A stretch of 64,000 nt of DNA from Gordionus sp. m RMFG-2023 (GCF_954871325.1 NC_088776.1:2549985-2613984); one strand, 5' to 3'. Positions 11,131 to 24,372 are shown, counted from the first letter of the stretch. Translations and numbers: made by a program. Notes: generated by a model from the letters alone, not told the origin.

Positions 11131-12304
11131 CTTGAGCCTTTTTATACAAATTAAAATATTTTTCAAGATTTTCTTCTCTTAAATTTGTTTCTGTAAGAAG
11201 GAAAATCTTATGACCTGAGAACTCTTTTTTGGCGAAAATCTTGTGGATTTCGATAGCACTTAGAGACAATCGCTACAACTTGATTTTATTCGAATTACCG
11301 TAGAAAATTAACAAATATTTTTTGATTAAGCAATAATCACTTTTTTTTGATTATTTTTATGATAAATGTAAATTTATTTTTAATAATCTAAATATATTGT
11401 AAATACCGTAGAAAAATAAAATAAGTCCAGATATAACAATTATATAATTTAATGCAATAATCACAAATATTTTTGATTAAAAATTAATCACTAATTTTTT
11501 TTGATTATTTTTAGGATAAAATATATTTTTATACTCTATATTGTATGTAATGTAAATAAGAAATATTATTGATTAATATAATTAATAAGCTTTGGATTCT
11601 TGGGTAAAGAATTATGAGTCTTCATAGTGGAATAGTAAAATTTCCTTCTTCACGATTAATTCTTTTTAACCCTAGTAATAGAAATTAATAATAAATTTAA
11701 GTAGAATTAGCATATTATATTTATTCTATCTTTAAAATGGGGTATAGTAAATTTTCAATAATATATAAATTGGTCACGAAATTATATTGTTTATTTAAAC
11801 TAAAACTATCCATAATATTATTTGAATATCAAAATGACTTGATTTAAAAATAACGAATTATTTACATATTTTTACCTGAAAACCTATGTTTTTTAATGGC
11901 ACCACCTTAAAATTTTCCAATAAAATTATAATTTGACAAAATAAATTAAATTTATGAAAATTATTTAAGGTATATTTTAAAGTAAAATTTTAATGAGAAT
12001 AAAATTAATTTAATATTTTTGTTATTTATTTATCCTTTAATTTAAACAATAGTTTTTTTTGCTTCTAAATTTACTTTTTATTAAATATCGATATTGGTTA
12101 TAATGTAAATAAATATTATATATGTCGAGCTAATAATATGAGATCATAAAAATATTTTGCAATAAAACCACTGCATACCTCGTTTTACTTTATCATCCAT
12201 AGCAGGTGTCGATGTTTCTGCAATCAGATTTCAATAAAATAAAGTATAATATAAGAGATACATTTCATCAAATGAGTCAGAAAATAGAGGCGAGGCAAAT
12301 TTGT

Positions 12305-12515
12305 GGGAAGGAAATAATGTTTTAAAAACTACCAACTTAATATTTTATCCAGAAAAGTATTACGCAACCCTGAAGATTTTTTTATTATAGATGGCATAAA
12401 GGCTTGGAAATCTAAAAATCTCGAGGCTATATTTTTTTTGACTAAAATATGTAAGTTAGTCGTTTTTAAAAAAATCAATTCACATAGAGCCTTTTAACAA
12501 CAACTAGTAGGAAAC
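12305..12515. mobile_element. GAGCCG-family MITE, degenerate copy
   Basis: Recognisable by TTAATATTTTATCCAGAAAA, ATTACGCAACCCTGAAGA, ATCTCGAGGCT and AAGTTAGTCGTTTTTAAAAA, then CTTTTAACAACAACTAG. The left tip is lost or badly altered. It is much more diverged than the copy at 17.3 kb, so it is older. Confidence 0.6.
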
Positions 12516-13473
12516 ATAACCTAATAGAAAGATTACGATGAAAGTGATTAGAGTGAAATAATTTGGGTAATTTTGTGCCGAAAAATGTTAATAGGCTTGT
12601 GAGAAAATAAAGTAAAGAAACAAAACATAATTAGAAAAATTAACTAAACTAAGGGTATGTCCAAAGTCAAAAAAATTCATATTTTAAAATTATATGGTCC
12701 GATTTAATTTTGAATATTTTAACAATTGCCTCTTATTTTTTTTCAAGAGATAAAAGCCTTAGTATTATTTAATACAGTTGAAATATTTGACAATCTAAAA
12801 TGCTAGAATTAGAAAAAGGTGTCAAAATAAAATAATATATTTGCAAAAATTTTTTTTAAAATAAATTAGTTATTTTTTTTGATTTTGGGCATATACCTTA
12901 CAAATGACATTTATATATTTATTTATTACTTTATATTTTAAATTAAATTATGTAATATAATATACCATTCACTATATTGGACGCATCTTAAAATAATTAC
13001 AAAAAAATATATAGATTATGTCGTCAAAAATATTAAAAATTTTCAATTAAAAAAAAATAGATTGCCAATTATATTGGATTTGGAGAATATTACCAAAATA
13101 TATTATAATTTTTAACATGATGGGAAACCAATTTTGAAAATAGTATGATTAGAGTTAAAATCATATTTTATCTTGGAAATATTAGACTTATTTTAAAATG
13201 ACAATATAATTTGGAACTATTAAAATACCGCATTTAACAATAAATCCAATCGATGTAAGCTTATTGTATCTAAACGAATTATCATAATATAGGGTCAACA
13301 AACCAGTATTTCATCGGTGTTTGAAGGTTTAAAAACCACAAAAAATAGTTGGAAATTTTTTAAAAATTTATCAAAATAGATTTCGCATAGTAAAAACATT
13401 TTAAATAAAAATAGTGTTGTCTTCTTCTGATCCTTTACATATCTTAAAATTTTTATATGTCTTGCGTGAGATT

Positions 13474-13689
13474 AGTCATGTTAAACGGTTCATTTTGAGC
13501 CGATTTTTAAAAACGGCTAACTCAATAATTCATCCATAAAAATATTACTCAAGCCTGAAGATTTTGTTCATAGAAGGAACAAAGGTCTAGACATTTATTA
13601 TAGAAATTTCGAGGCTTAGGGAAATATTTTTCTGGCTAAAATATTGAATTACCCGTTTTTAAAAATCGGTTCAAAACGAGCCGTCACTA
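13474..13689 (+). mobile_element. GAGCCG-family MITE
   Basis: Has AACGGTTCATTTTGAGCCG, AACGGCTAACTCAATAATTC, ACTCAAGCCTGAAGATTTTG, GAAGGAACAAAGGTCTAGAC and AAATCGGTTCAAAACGAGCC in family order, ending CGTCACTA with a small loss at the right tip. About 216 bp. The corresponding place in unit 2 lacks it. Confidence 0.75.
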
Positions 13690-14567
13690 CTTGCGATTAT
13701 GTTATCATGATTTTGATTCAATTGTATTATTAAAAATAATCTAAAGTATATTAATGTTTATAATGTAATAATATATAAGATTCCGATATCTTTGTTTCTA
13801 ATAAGATTATATATAAACAAAAAAAATTTAAATTTTTTTTATCACCGTCAAATTTCTGAGGTTGAGCGTCACCTATAAATTAATATCATTTTAACTTTAG
13901 GCATTGTGGTTATAATAAATGTGCTCATATTGGAATTAATAAAAATAAAAATGTGATAAGAAAGGTAATAGAAAATAAATTTTCGTTTTAGAAATAAAAA
14001 TATTAGAATTGACAACACTCGTATTTAGATTATTATTAATTCGTTGACGAAAAAAAAAAGTTATCGTTAAAATATAACCTCATATAAGCTCAAGATTTAG
14101 TAATTTCTCTACAGCGAAAAAGGCTTAACCCGATAATACAAAATTGATCTGTAAATTACTGAGATATTTAAAAATATCTTAGGACAAAGTTTTGATACCT
14201 AATGCTAAACGTGAATCAGGCAAAAGAACTTTTTTTTAGGTCTAAGCAAGAGTCGAATAAATACTTATAATAGTTAATAATATATTTTATGAAATACATT
14301 TTATATGTTTTTGAATTTTGATTATTATATTTCTAAATAATGATCTCGTAAACTAATTTAATATTGCTAAAAAAAGAAACAAACTGATTTATTCAAAAAT
14401 TAAATGTTAAAAATTTATAAAAAAATTACCTTGGTAATATACAGCTTAATGAATATAAAAGTATAATATATAAATTATTAATATACACATAGATATATAT
14501 ATTTAATCTATTATATAGGAATAATATAAACATTTAAAAGATATAAATTATATAATGGCCATGTCTG

Positions 14568-14808
<241 letters not shown>

Positions 14809-15377
14809 GACCGATAGAGCTGTGGAAAAATTTTCTTACAAAATAAAATATAATTTTATCCATGTATTTTTTTAGTGGAGGTGTAGGGATTTCTAGTCCT
14901 TTAATTATGTTTTATTTTTATGAGTATTATAATTTGGAATTGAAGGATTCATTCCATAATCACATATGGAATACCCTAATTATATACAATCGTAGATTTT
15001 TGATTTGCTAATATTTATTATATTATATTAATTGTATTATGTATTATATAATTCAAAAAATTATTTATAAAATTAAATAAATATTTACCTATTCTGCAGT
15101 TATACCTACTACTATCACCTACTATATCTTTAATAATATTAATAATAATTTTTTTAAAAAGATTTTTTTTTTTTTAAATAATGGAAATTCAAATAATAAG
15201 AATTTTATTTTATCAGCTCGCAATTTTACATCTACATTCCAATGCTATATAAAAAGATAAATTACAAATTTAAAATTGTGATATAAGAAAATATAAATTT
15301 TCATTAGCGCAAAACTTCTTCCGCGAATGTAAAAAAACAGACAATACCTATATTCACAATTGAAGTGAATTTGAAGT
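14809..15377. other. Unit 1 non-coding module between two CTTT tracts
   Basis: A+T-rich, loosely aligned with about 45.53-45.85 kb of unit 2. The words TATTCACAATTGA and CGCGAATGT near 15,330 correspond to TATTCACAATTAACGCGAATT near 45,825. No gene seen. Confidence 0.45.
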
Positions 15378-15590
<213 letters not shown>

Positions 15591-15975
15591 TTTTACTTTT
15601 CTTTCTTCAAGCCTAAACCGTGCCATATCCTATGCCATAATATTAGGTAGCATTTTCAAATAAGCATTCTCTAGAAAGTTCGGGAAAAATAATTCTTATT
15701 AAGGTAAAAGTGACTTATAGCTGAAACAAAAAATTAAGTATAATTGAATTTTTACTCCGTTCGGTAACTATTAGGGGGTTGGGTTTTTTAAAATTTTTAA
15801 ATATAAAAAATAAGAGATTAGAAATACGAGTTATATTATATAAAAAGATTGACGTTTCTCTTTATGTTAATTATATATATATATAATTTACAATTGTTAG
15901 ACCATGTAGGATCTGTTTATAACATAATACAAATGAAGAAAAAAATATATATATTGGGAGGACATCTGTATTTAA

Positions 15976-16165
15976 CAGTGTTGTTAAACGGTTCATCTTT
16001 AAGCCCATTTTTTTAAAACGGCTAACTCAATATTTTATCCAGAAAAATATTACGCAAGCCTGAAGATTGATCATAGAAGGAACAAAGGTTTTTAGACATA
16101 TATTTTCAAAATCATGAGGGGCTTAAGCAATATATTTCTGGCTAAAATATGAGTTAACAACACTA
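15976..16165 (+). mobile_element. GAGCCG-family MITE with 8-bp duplication
   Basis: 190 bp, CAGTGTTGTTAAACGGTTCA to TTAACAACACTA, flanked by GTATTTAA (15,968-15,975) and GTATATAA (16,166-16,173), 7 of 8 matching. This places the family in the hAT superfamily. The right inverted arm is shortened compared with other copies. Confidence 0.85.
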
Positions 16166-16173
16166 GTATATAA

Positions 16174-17269
16174 ATAACGAACATATTGAGTGCTATGTGT
16201 GTCAGTATTTAACTATTCGTCACGAATTTATATTTATTTTAGCTATTTTCATGTATTATGGTTTTATTTTACTCAAACTCAAACGTATACATTGTAAACC
16301 TATTCTATTAATCATATCACGAGAAATCGGTTTAAAATGGCACATATTATGCTTTTTTTATATATTAAAGAAAAATAGGAAATATCAGGGTTAAGTTTAC
16401 ATAAATAACATATCCTCGATTCGCTGTCAATTATATCTCTTCCTAAAAATATAGAATATTCGAATAAATAGAGTTGATTTGATAATTTGATTGATAAGAA
16501 TAGAAATATTTTTTAATATATATATAAAAATTGCAAGTATTGTATACTATTTAAATTTTAAAATTAAGTTAACAATGAAATATGTAAAGATCTAGCTTAG
16601 TCATCCTTACAAGAACAAATTTTATATGAAATCCTTTTGAATACTAAAATATATGGACTTTAAGATATAAATATTTTAAAAAAAAATTTTTTTTTTACTA
16701 GGGCAGTGCAAAACAGCTATAAGAAAATATTTAAATTATTATACGTTATACAAATAATAAAATGGATATTTTTATTAATCTAAGTTGGACCATTTTATAC
16801 CCCTTAAATTATAAATTTATATGTCACAATGATTGACATATTACATTAATATAAAACCTATCATCGATTCTATTCAGAAAATAAAGGCATGATATCCAAC
16901 TCACTCGGTCGGTTGAATAGCAACTTTCGAACCAGGTATACTTCTCCGTAATGAATGAAAAAAGGATCCATCAATGGCTTGAATAGGTGGCCATTCCTAG
17001 GATCATCCAATAATGGGGGGGGGGAGGAATTGTCGAATTATTTGTTTCTCGTTCCTAAACTCTTATTTTTTTCTTCTGCTCATAAAGTGATCAAAAGATT
17101 AAAGCAGAACTCGACTTAATATTGATATGGTCTGGCTAATTGACCGATTGGCTATACTATTTCAGCATGAAGTTAGTCCAAGAAATTAATTTTGCGTTTG
17201 CTTTGATATTATTTTTTTTAAAAAAATATTTCCTTATAAAAAAAATATAACCCTGGTCATTCGTAAAAC
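16174..17269. other. Unit 1 non-coding module
   Basis: Aligned with about 47.65-48.10 kb of unit 2 through TGGCACATATTATG, ATATGTAAAGATCTAG and ACAAATTTTAT. A 65-codon frame at 16,197-16,394 has no counterpart in unit 2 and no motif. A G-run lies at 17,017-17,027. About 500 bp here (16,700-17,250) have no clear match in unit 2. Confidence 0.45.
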
Positions 17270-17502
17270 TAGTGTTGTCAAACGGCTCGTTTTGAGCCGA
17301 TTTTTTAAAAAATGGCAAACTCAATATTTCATCCAGAAATTATATTACTTCAAACCTGAAGATTTTGCTCATAGAAGGAACAAAGGATCTGCACATATAT
17401 TATCAAAATCTCGAGGCCTTAGGGCAATATTTTTTTTCTGGTTAAGATATTGAGTTAGCCGTTCTAAAAAATCGGCTCAAAACGAGCCGTTTAACAACAC
17501 TG
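17270..17502 (+). mobile_element. GAGCCG-family MITE, best-preserved copy
   Basis: 233 bp from TAGTGTTGTCAAACGGCTCG to CGAGCCGTTTAACAACACTG with full inverted arms, including GGCAAACTCAATATTTCATC and its mirror GATATTGAGTTAGCCG. The unique centre has AAACCTGAAGATTTTGCTCA and GAAGGAACAAAGGATCTGCA. Flanks CGTAAAAC and TGTAAAAA share 6 of 8 bases, consistent with a worn hAT duplication. Confidence 0.85.
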
Positions 17503-18387
17503 TGTAAAAATTCTAATCCAACCGTTAAATAATGATTTTATTTATTATTATTATGGGGCCTAACTTAAATATATCCAGGGAATTCTTAAAAATCTAATAA
17601 AAGTAGAAGATATCTTGAGGATACACTGTTTTTAAATGGCCCGATTTGGGTGTCAAATTTAAAATTTTAACCAATAATAGTATTATGTAAGCCTGAAGAT
17701 TTTACTCATGGAATAGCAGAAAACTGTTCAGAAGACTTTATTTGTGCCCAAATGCTAAGCTCTTAATCCTGTCATTTTTTATTTTTAAATATCGAACACA
17801 AATAGGACTGTTTAGCAAAACTACGGGAGGATTAATCTTTGATCCCTAAGGTCATACTCTCAGAATATTTATTACTAGTCACTGACTCTAATGAAACTTA
17901 CTCAAATATAAATATATTGCATATAATATTTATTTTGTTTACCTTTACGGATTGGCATAACTTTTATATTTAACATAAAATAATTATTAAATTTTTGCAT
18001 TATAGGAGGAATTATGAATACTATTGCTGGGATTTAATCTATGGCTGTTCAAATTTCCATTTATCGAGGTTTAAATATTAATAGTTTTTTTTTAGAGGAA
18101 TGGTAAATTTAAGTGCAAATGAAAATAAGCAAGATAAAGGAGAATAGTTAAGTGTTAAGTTATATGTATAATTCTTCTAAAATTTCTGTGTGTTACTGAA
18201 AGGACTCTTATCAGAGGGGGATTAGGTAAATCAAGGAAGAACCACAGATTAATCAAAATAATTGTTAAGAAATGGGAGATTCATGGCTGATGGATGTGAG
18301 TTATAAAGTGTTTTTTTTTGGTAAATAAATAGCATGACTTGATATTGGTGACTTCCCATTAGCAAAAATCAAATTTTAAACTAAGAC
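17503..18387. other. Unit 1 module with a decayed MITE
   Basis: Aligned with 48.28-48.73 kb and 52.18-52.38 kb of unit 2. Around 17,620-17,800 is a badly worn GAGCCG-family MITE (GCCCGATTTGGGTGTC, TATGTAAGCCTGAAGATTTT) whose counterpart at 48,355-48,500 is equally worn, so this copy predates the duplication. At 18,185-18,205 unit 1 is continuous where unit 2 carries the palindromic hAT. Confidence 0.6.
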
Positions 18388-18395
18388 TTCGCATC

Positions 18396-18556
18396 TAGTG
18401 TTGTTAAACTGCCCTAACTTTAGTCAAATATAAAATAGTATAGCTATGTATTTATCCAAAAATATTCGAATCAATCTTCAAGTTAAGAATCAACTTAGAA
18501 GCTTAATTCAATTTTTTTAAGCTAAAAGTTTGACTAAGACACAATAGACTACATTA
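18396..18556. mobile_element. hAT-like MITE with perfect 8-bp duplication and empty site in unit 2
   Basis: Begins TAGTGTTGTTAAACTGCCC and is flanked by TTCGCATC at 18,388-18,395 and 18,557-18,564. Unit 2 at about 52,355-52,362 has a single ATTCGCAG followed by the same downstream sequence (ACATTTAGGAGTCAC), so it is an unoccupied site. The 161-bp body is only weakly palindromic. Confidence 0.8.
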
Positions 18557-18564
18557 TTCGCATC

Positions 18565-20548
18565 ACATCTAGGGGTCACTTATCCACCTTTATATGGTAT
18601 ATATATAATATATAAATTACAATTTACTTGTCCACGAATAATCAGAAAAAGAGCCAGGGTGATTAGCGAAAAATAATTAAATAGCATAATTAAGTTTTAT
18701 TTTTCTCTCGTAAAATATCAAAAAAATTATTTGTAAAGTCTCTCTTTTCGCAAAAATTAAATATGATTGTTTTAATTAAAATGAATAGATAGTCTTTTAT
18801 ATACGACTTGTTTTTTGTTATCGTGTAATTTTTAAAATCGACCCTTAAACCTATATTTCTTCAAATTTCTTATTTTTGTTATCATAAAATTTTGAATTGA
18901 ACTTTAAACTTGTATTTCTTTAATTTCTTGTAATGGTTAAACCTATTTACTTTGTACCTTTGTTTGCATCATAATTAATAAATTATTAAAATGTTTATGA
19001 ATTATTTGCGCATTTAGTCTTCGTTTTGCATAAATTTATATGGAGAAGTCTATAAAATCTAGTGATTTTTGTCCATTTTTTTTAATGAACAATTAATTGG
19101 AAATTACCATTTAAAAGTTTATTTTGTAAGTTAGCTTAGCAAATAAGATATTGCGATATATTTAAATTATAACTAGTTAGATAATATGTAAATGTCAAAT
19201 AAGCCACTTTAGAATGATTGTTAGTCAAATAATTTCCGCTTAACCATTATTGGTTACTAAGAAAAAGTCATTTTTAAAAGTCATTATTAATAATTTAAGT
19301 TTTAAATTATTTAATCAAAATTTGATTTATATCATTTAACAAAAAAAAACACAGCTTAAATCACAGAATAGCTAATATTAAATTATATAGCTATACTATC
19401 ATTTAAACAATAAACATAATATCGGTTAACCATCAGTACGGCTGCTAGAAACTTCAAATTATTTCTTAAAGTTGTCATTATAAGTTATAATTTTATATAA
19501 ATCACAAATTGATTATATGTATTTCACAAAAAAAAGCTGCTTAAACCAAAGAATAGCTAATGTTAAATTATATAGCTATACTAACATCTAACATTGAACA
19601 TATCGCTTAACTATCATCAAGGTTACTAGAGACTTCTAAATTATTTTTTAATAGTTGTCATTATTTTAAGTTTTTAAATTTAAATCGAAATTTAATTTTA
19701 TAATTCAAAAAAAAACGTCTTTGAATAATATTTATGAACAAATAATAATTATATCTATTTTATTCTCAATTAAATACATCTTCTCTTTATATGTCGTATA
19801 AGTTCACCTTCACATGTTTACAAATTAGTTATCTATTTTATTTTATTTTTTTAACCTCTGAAAAATAATTAATTTGTTAAAGTTCATGAAAACACGGGTT
19901 AAATTTTTGACAAAAATTTATAAAAAAACAAATAAATACACATCAATTTTATTTTATTTTATTTAGCTTGAAGTCGGCCCAAATTATTTATCCACTTAAA
20001 ACAAAGGTATTAGAGTTTTTTAAGTTGCCAGGATCAAAATTATTTTAGACAGGGTTTTAGGTTCCGTGCAGAAATATACACTCCTAATATTTTTTCCGCA
20101 ACGATTTTCTATCATCCATACCCTCATTCTTTCCCGATATATCTTATGTGACCAAATTTCGATGCATACTTTAATTCATTTTAGTATCTTTCGAGTTAAT
20201 CCTCGAATCTTTTCAAAATTAACTTGACCCCACCATGGACTCCAGCATTCAGCATTGCCTCCCTTTTTTAAAAATCTTTTTAAAACAGAGAATTATACCT
20301 AAAAAATAAATCCCGTCCAATTGTTAATTGTTTTCATCAATTCTAAGCGAATTCATTAGTTCAAAGGATTTGTTAAGCAACTCCTTACGAGATAAAGATA
20401 CCAAATATCATGCTCGGTAACTTATCCACCACTATTATAATAATAATCACGGGCATCATAACTTTAAGCCATTTCAACTTCTAGTTGTTCTTTATTATAA
20501 ATCATAGGGTAAATGATTCATGACGTCCTCCATCTAAATTATATATAT
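18565..20548. other. Unit 1 non-coding module
   Basis: Good collinear match to 52.39-54.21 kb of unit 2 (AAACCTATATTTCTTCAAAT, CATCTTCTCTTTATAT, TTCACATGTTTACAAATTAG, GGATTTGT.AAGCAACT). Within it, two related stretches at 19,200-19,480 and 19,490-19,690 resemble each other (TATAGCTATACTA, AACCATCA). No gene seen. Unit 2 carries an extra roughly 150 bp near 53.06-53.21 kb. Confidence 0.5.
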
Positions 20549-20926
20549 GTCGAATGGGGTTTCGGGATTCGTGGGGATTCGGAATCTCTCAATTTTAAAT
20601 CATTTGCTAAGGGCGATTTTTGGATTTTTAAAGATCTGATTTTACAGGAATTGTATTCCAGCATGTGTAGAGTATTAACATCCTCTAAATTTCAGCCAAT
20701 TTCGGCGATAGACATTTTAGTATTTTTTTTTTAATTTATACGAAAAATCCAAATAAAAATTAATATAAATTGGAAGTGGTTCTAAAGTTCGTGGCAAAAT
20801 TGTTTGAAATTTAGAGTTTGGGTAATCTACCCATGCTAGAATTCATTTCCAATCGAACTTTAAAATTTTTGGAATCTCTATCGGCAAATGATTTAAAATC
20901 AAGAGATTCCGAATCCCCAATACGAC
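20549..20926. mobile_element. GTCGTAT-family MITE, second copy
   Basis: The arms GGGGATTCGGAATCTCTCAA and AAGAGATTCCGAATCCCCAA and the inner GCATGTGTAGAGTA and CTACCCATGCTAGAAT match the element at 8,413-8,924. About 378 bp. Unit 2 (about 54.20 kb) continues across the site without it. A short CTTT run directly follows the right end. Confidence 0.75.
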
Positions 20927-22430
20927 ATTTCTTTCTTTCTTTCTTTTTTGGCTATTTTTTTCAAAAGCGCTCAATTAAGTCGCAATATTAGGTAACATTA
21001 TTTGTAAATTACCCAACCAAGTTGGAGTTTTGTTATCCATGCCATTCCCGCAATCTTTAAGTTAGGATCGTTTTTTTTTATAGAGACCTATTATAACGAG
21101 TATATAATTTTAAAGATTATGAATGTCCTATAATATATTCTCGTGTAATTGCAACAACTCGTAATTGTTCTTAGTTTACGATTAAAATATTAAAATTTTA
21201 TTTGATATTTAAAAGAAGCTCATATCATTTTTTTTGAAAAATTGTATGATATTTAACGAACAAATATAACTCTCATGCCGCTGTATTAAGTAAAATTCTA
21301 ATTTTATTTACGTTCGCCTGTTATTGTTTTACAAAATTTAGTGGAGTTATTTTAGAAAAACCTTTTTTTTAAAAATATATAATTTTTAAGTTCAAAGTTA
21401 AATTTTAACAAAAATTAGCACAAAATATAAATCCTTTTTTTTTTTTAAATTTAGAAAACAATTTCGAAACAAAAAAAAAATCGTTTCTCTGTTTAAAATT
21501 AATAAAAATTCTAATACAATTATTTCTAAGCTAATAATGTATAAGAAGAATCGGGATTAGTTCTAAGTAGTGTTATTAAACGGCTACTTTTGAGCCGATT
21601 TTAAAAACGGCTAACTCAATACTTCACCCAGAAAAGTATTACGCAAGCCTGAAAATTTTGCTCAGAGGAGGAACAAAGGTCTATACATATATTCTCGGAA
21701 TCTCGAGGCTTAGACCCCATTTCTCTGGCCAAAATGAGTTAGCCGTCTTTAAAATCGGCTCAAAACGAGACGTTTAACAAGTTTTTAAATCATCTTTAAA
21801 TTCATAATTAAATATAGACCTGTTAAGCTTTAATTTACATAACCCAATCGATATTTATTGCTCATCCGTTAAAAATAGCTAAAACAGCTATCCTGGCCCT
21901 CCTTTAAAACGGTTATTAAACCTATACACTCCTAATTTTTTGTCCTCAGTGATAATTTGTCATCCGACACATCTGTTAGCTTTAGGCTAAATAACCTTCT
22001 TTCAATCACGTTTTTGATTTTATTTAGGGATATTTTTCCAATATATTTCAACCCCATCAATTCTATGTCACTCAAACTAGCATTACCTATTCTCATTTAT
22101 TTTTATGATTAATTGGAGAAATCTTGAATTATCCTCAAAACTTTGATTTCAGGCACATAACATAGATATTTCTTCTGTTTAACTCGCAGCTAAGAATATG
22201 ATAACTCACAAGTTTACCTCAGATCTAGATTTATTTTTTAAGGTGAGTCGGAGCGAGATACAAAATTAAAACTTCAATATTTTATTAACCACTATTTTAA
22301 CCATAGAGAAAGTATTAACTTTCTAAATTACAACTTCTAATTATTATTTTAATACTCTGGCTATCATATGATATTTTAAGATCTATATCGATATTAAATA
22401 AAACCTTTGTATGGATATTAAGATTTACCA
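20927..22430. other. Unit 1 module with a stretch missing from unit 2
   Basis: The first 250 bp match 54.37-54.48 and 55.30-55.40 kb of unit 2, where a hAT remnant intervenes. From about 21,230 to 22,330 unit 1 has roughly 1.1 kb with no match in unit 2, containing a GAGCCG-family MITE. The shared sequence resumes at ATGATATTTTAAGATCTATA (22,369 / 55,438). No gene seen. Confidence 0.5.
21568..21780 (+). mobile_element. GAGCCG-family MITE
   Basis: TAGTGTTATTAAACGGCTAC at left, ATTACGCAAGCCTGAAAATT, GGAGGAACAAAGGTCTATAC and TAAAATCGGCTCAAAACGAG at right. The last bases (AACACTA) are missing, so no target duplication can be read. About 213 bp. Confidence 0.8.
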
Positions 22431-22539
22431 AACTCTAATCGAAAGAACCTACATCATATCTTAACTTACACCTGCAACAAAAAACAAGATGATTTAAAAT
22501 GAACCTAATCGACAATAAAATAAATAATCTGGACATGAA

Positions 22540-24060
22540 TGGCGGTTTTAGACTATGCAGCTCCTTTGACATATTTGCTGCCAGTGAACGTGATAGCATA
22601 CAGAAAAATGTTAGATAAGCATCCCCAAACATCTGAAGTTATAGCAATTAGTGAAACTAATAACCTTATCCAAATTGTAACTCTAGAGAAAGTAATTAAA
22701 TTGATCAGATCTTTTTAGGATGGTGCCCGTGGGTTCTAGGGCATTAAACCTCTATTTCTTCAAAACCTAACTACTCCTATTATGAATAGTCAAACTTATT
22801 TACTGGTTGAAATCACTTATCAACGGTGGCATCCCATAATTCGCAAGGGCCCTTTTTTGGACCCTAACTTGTCATTGTGAGAAAAAAGAATGGTTATATC
22901 AGGCCTATTGCCATTGGTACAGCATATAGAAGAATGTTTCAAGCTTATAGCTAGCAGAATTTTCGCACAAGTTTCTAATTTATTTGATCCTCTTCAATTA
23001 GGTGTCGAATCGAGTTCAGGATGTAAAGCGGCTGCTTATATCACTCGACAGAATGCCAATTGTTCAGCAACTGGTTAAAATATCCCTAAAATCCTTTATT
23101 CCGTACGGTCGAGTTCTTTATTTTTTGAGAGGGAGCATCTAGTAGGATTTTAAACCAGAATAAGAGTCATTCTTAGTGACTGCTTAAACATCAAATTAAC
23201 AGATATGGCTTGGCATCAAGCCACACTTCTTACCAAACATGGTGGTTTTGATATAAGATCTCTATTGTCGATTTCAATACGTATTAATTAACCAACCGTC
23301 AGTCCTCTATTCTTTTTTGAATACATACAGGATAGAGTGGTCAAAATCCGTCACAACCACAACCTTATCTCTGATTAGAAGTTTTGGGATCTACCACTTG
23401 GAAAAACTCTGTTGATAACCTTATCGAGTCTTTCACCTTTAGCTAGATCCACATTCATTGAACTTATCAAGGATAGGGGACATAAATTTTTAGATGTTAT
23501 TCCATCTAGTAATCTCAAACTTGAATTCCTTTTTCATTATTATATAGATGCAGCAAATTTCATACTGATGATGACAATATGGCGCTCAACCTTTATATTG
23601 CAATCGTAATGTCGGTCGGCAAACCCGACTCTTTAGGTGCAATCAATCATATCTCTTGCACTTAGGTCAGCTGGCTTTTCTACCTCATTGGAGCTTTCTG
23701 AACTCTTTTCCGATGGTAGACATCCTGATGGAATCACGAATTCCATGGTCACAAGGAAAGTTTCTATTATGGGATTTTTCTTGTCTGGACACGAAATGCC
23801 CTTCAAATTTAACAAGGACTCCATGAACAGAGCGAAATATTAATATCGCCAAATACAGCGATGATTCTTCTAATTATATATTCGTACCAATCATTTGCTC
23901 CACTTTAACAACATACTGATTTGGTTAAAAAGTATTTTAAAGACGTCAGCTGTCTAATCAGGAAAATTTCAGGGGGAATCTCTGAAAGCTTTTACTTAAG
24001 GCAGAGAATCGCAATGACCAATTATGATTGTTTTATTAATTCTATCCCTCCTGGTTATTA
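22540..24060 (+). pseudogene. Non-LTR reverse transcriptase relic, unit 1
   Basis: No long frame, but pieces in order on the plus strand read as one family of non-LTR polyproteins: PFF at 22,850, then KKNGYIRPIAIGTAYRR (about 22,882, the start of the polymerase domain), LFDPLQLGVESSSGCKAAA (22,980-23,030), and SYLISQPS-like and LINE C-terminal debris. Near 23,660-23,760 are GRHPDGIT and PWSQGKFLLWDFSCLDT. Near 23,950-24,055 is LIRKISGGISESFYLRQRIA. The GGIRPIAVG and RPDG...PW.KG..L.WD signatures are known from widespread invertebrate reverse transcriptase genes that end in a conserved C-terminal domain; I cannot fix the clade. The catalytic YxDD part is not recognisable. The same relic is present in unit 2, so it decayed before or since a shared origin. 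Confidence 0.7.
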
Positions 24061-24079
24061 GGGATTTTTGTTTTTGAAC

Positions 24080-24372
24080 TGAAGTAAGCTATTCAAATTA
24101 ATTATTTTTTAAAATATTTTATTATTATTCTATGTCTAAAAGAAATAAAAATATATCAGTATATATATATAAAAGTTAATTGAAAAATATATAATATAAC
24201 AAATGTTTACAATCACGTTTAGTGAATAATAAGTAAATTAAAAATAACCAAAGTCGACTATGGTAATTGAAATAGTTAAATTATATCAAACATATCAATT
24301 AATAATATAAGATTAACTATTTAAATTTAAGATTAAATATTTAAATTTATTTAAATATATGATGAATCTACA
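24080..24372 (-). repeat. Left LTR (3' LTR of the element)
   Basis: 293 bp, nearly identical to the right LTR and the same length. A+T-rich, with no clear promoter visible. The minus-strand purine tract lies directly next to its inner end. Confidence 0.88.

Larger units (their letters stand above)
11139..14567. other. Unit 1 non-coding module (first part)
   Basis: A+T-rich DNA aligned with 37,150-39,190 and 43,215-43,640 of unit 2, and with unit 3 as far as it goes. It contains two GAGCCG-family MITEs listed separately. I see no open frame of interest. A recurring TGATTATTTTTAGG-like word occurs several times at 11,340-11,520. The function, if any, is unknown. Confidence 0.6.
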
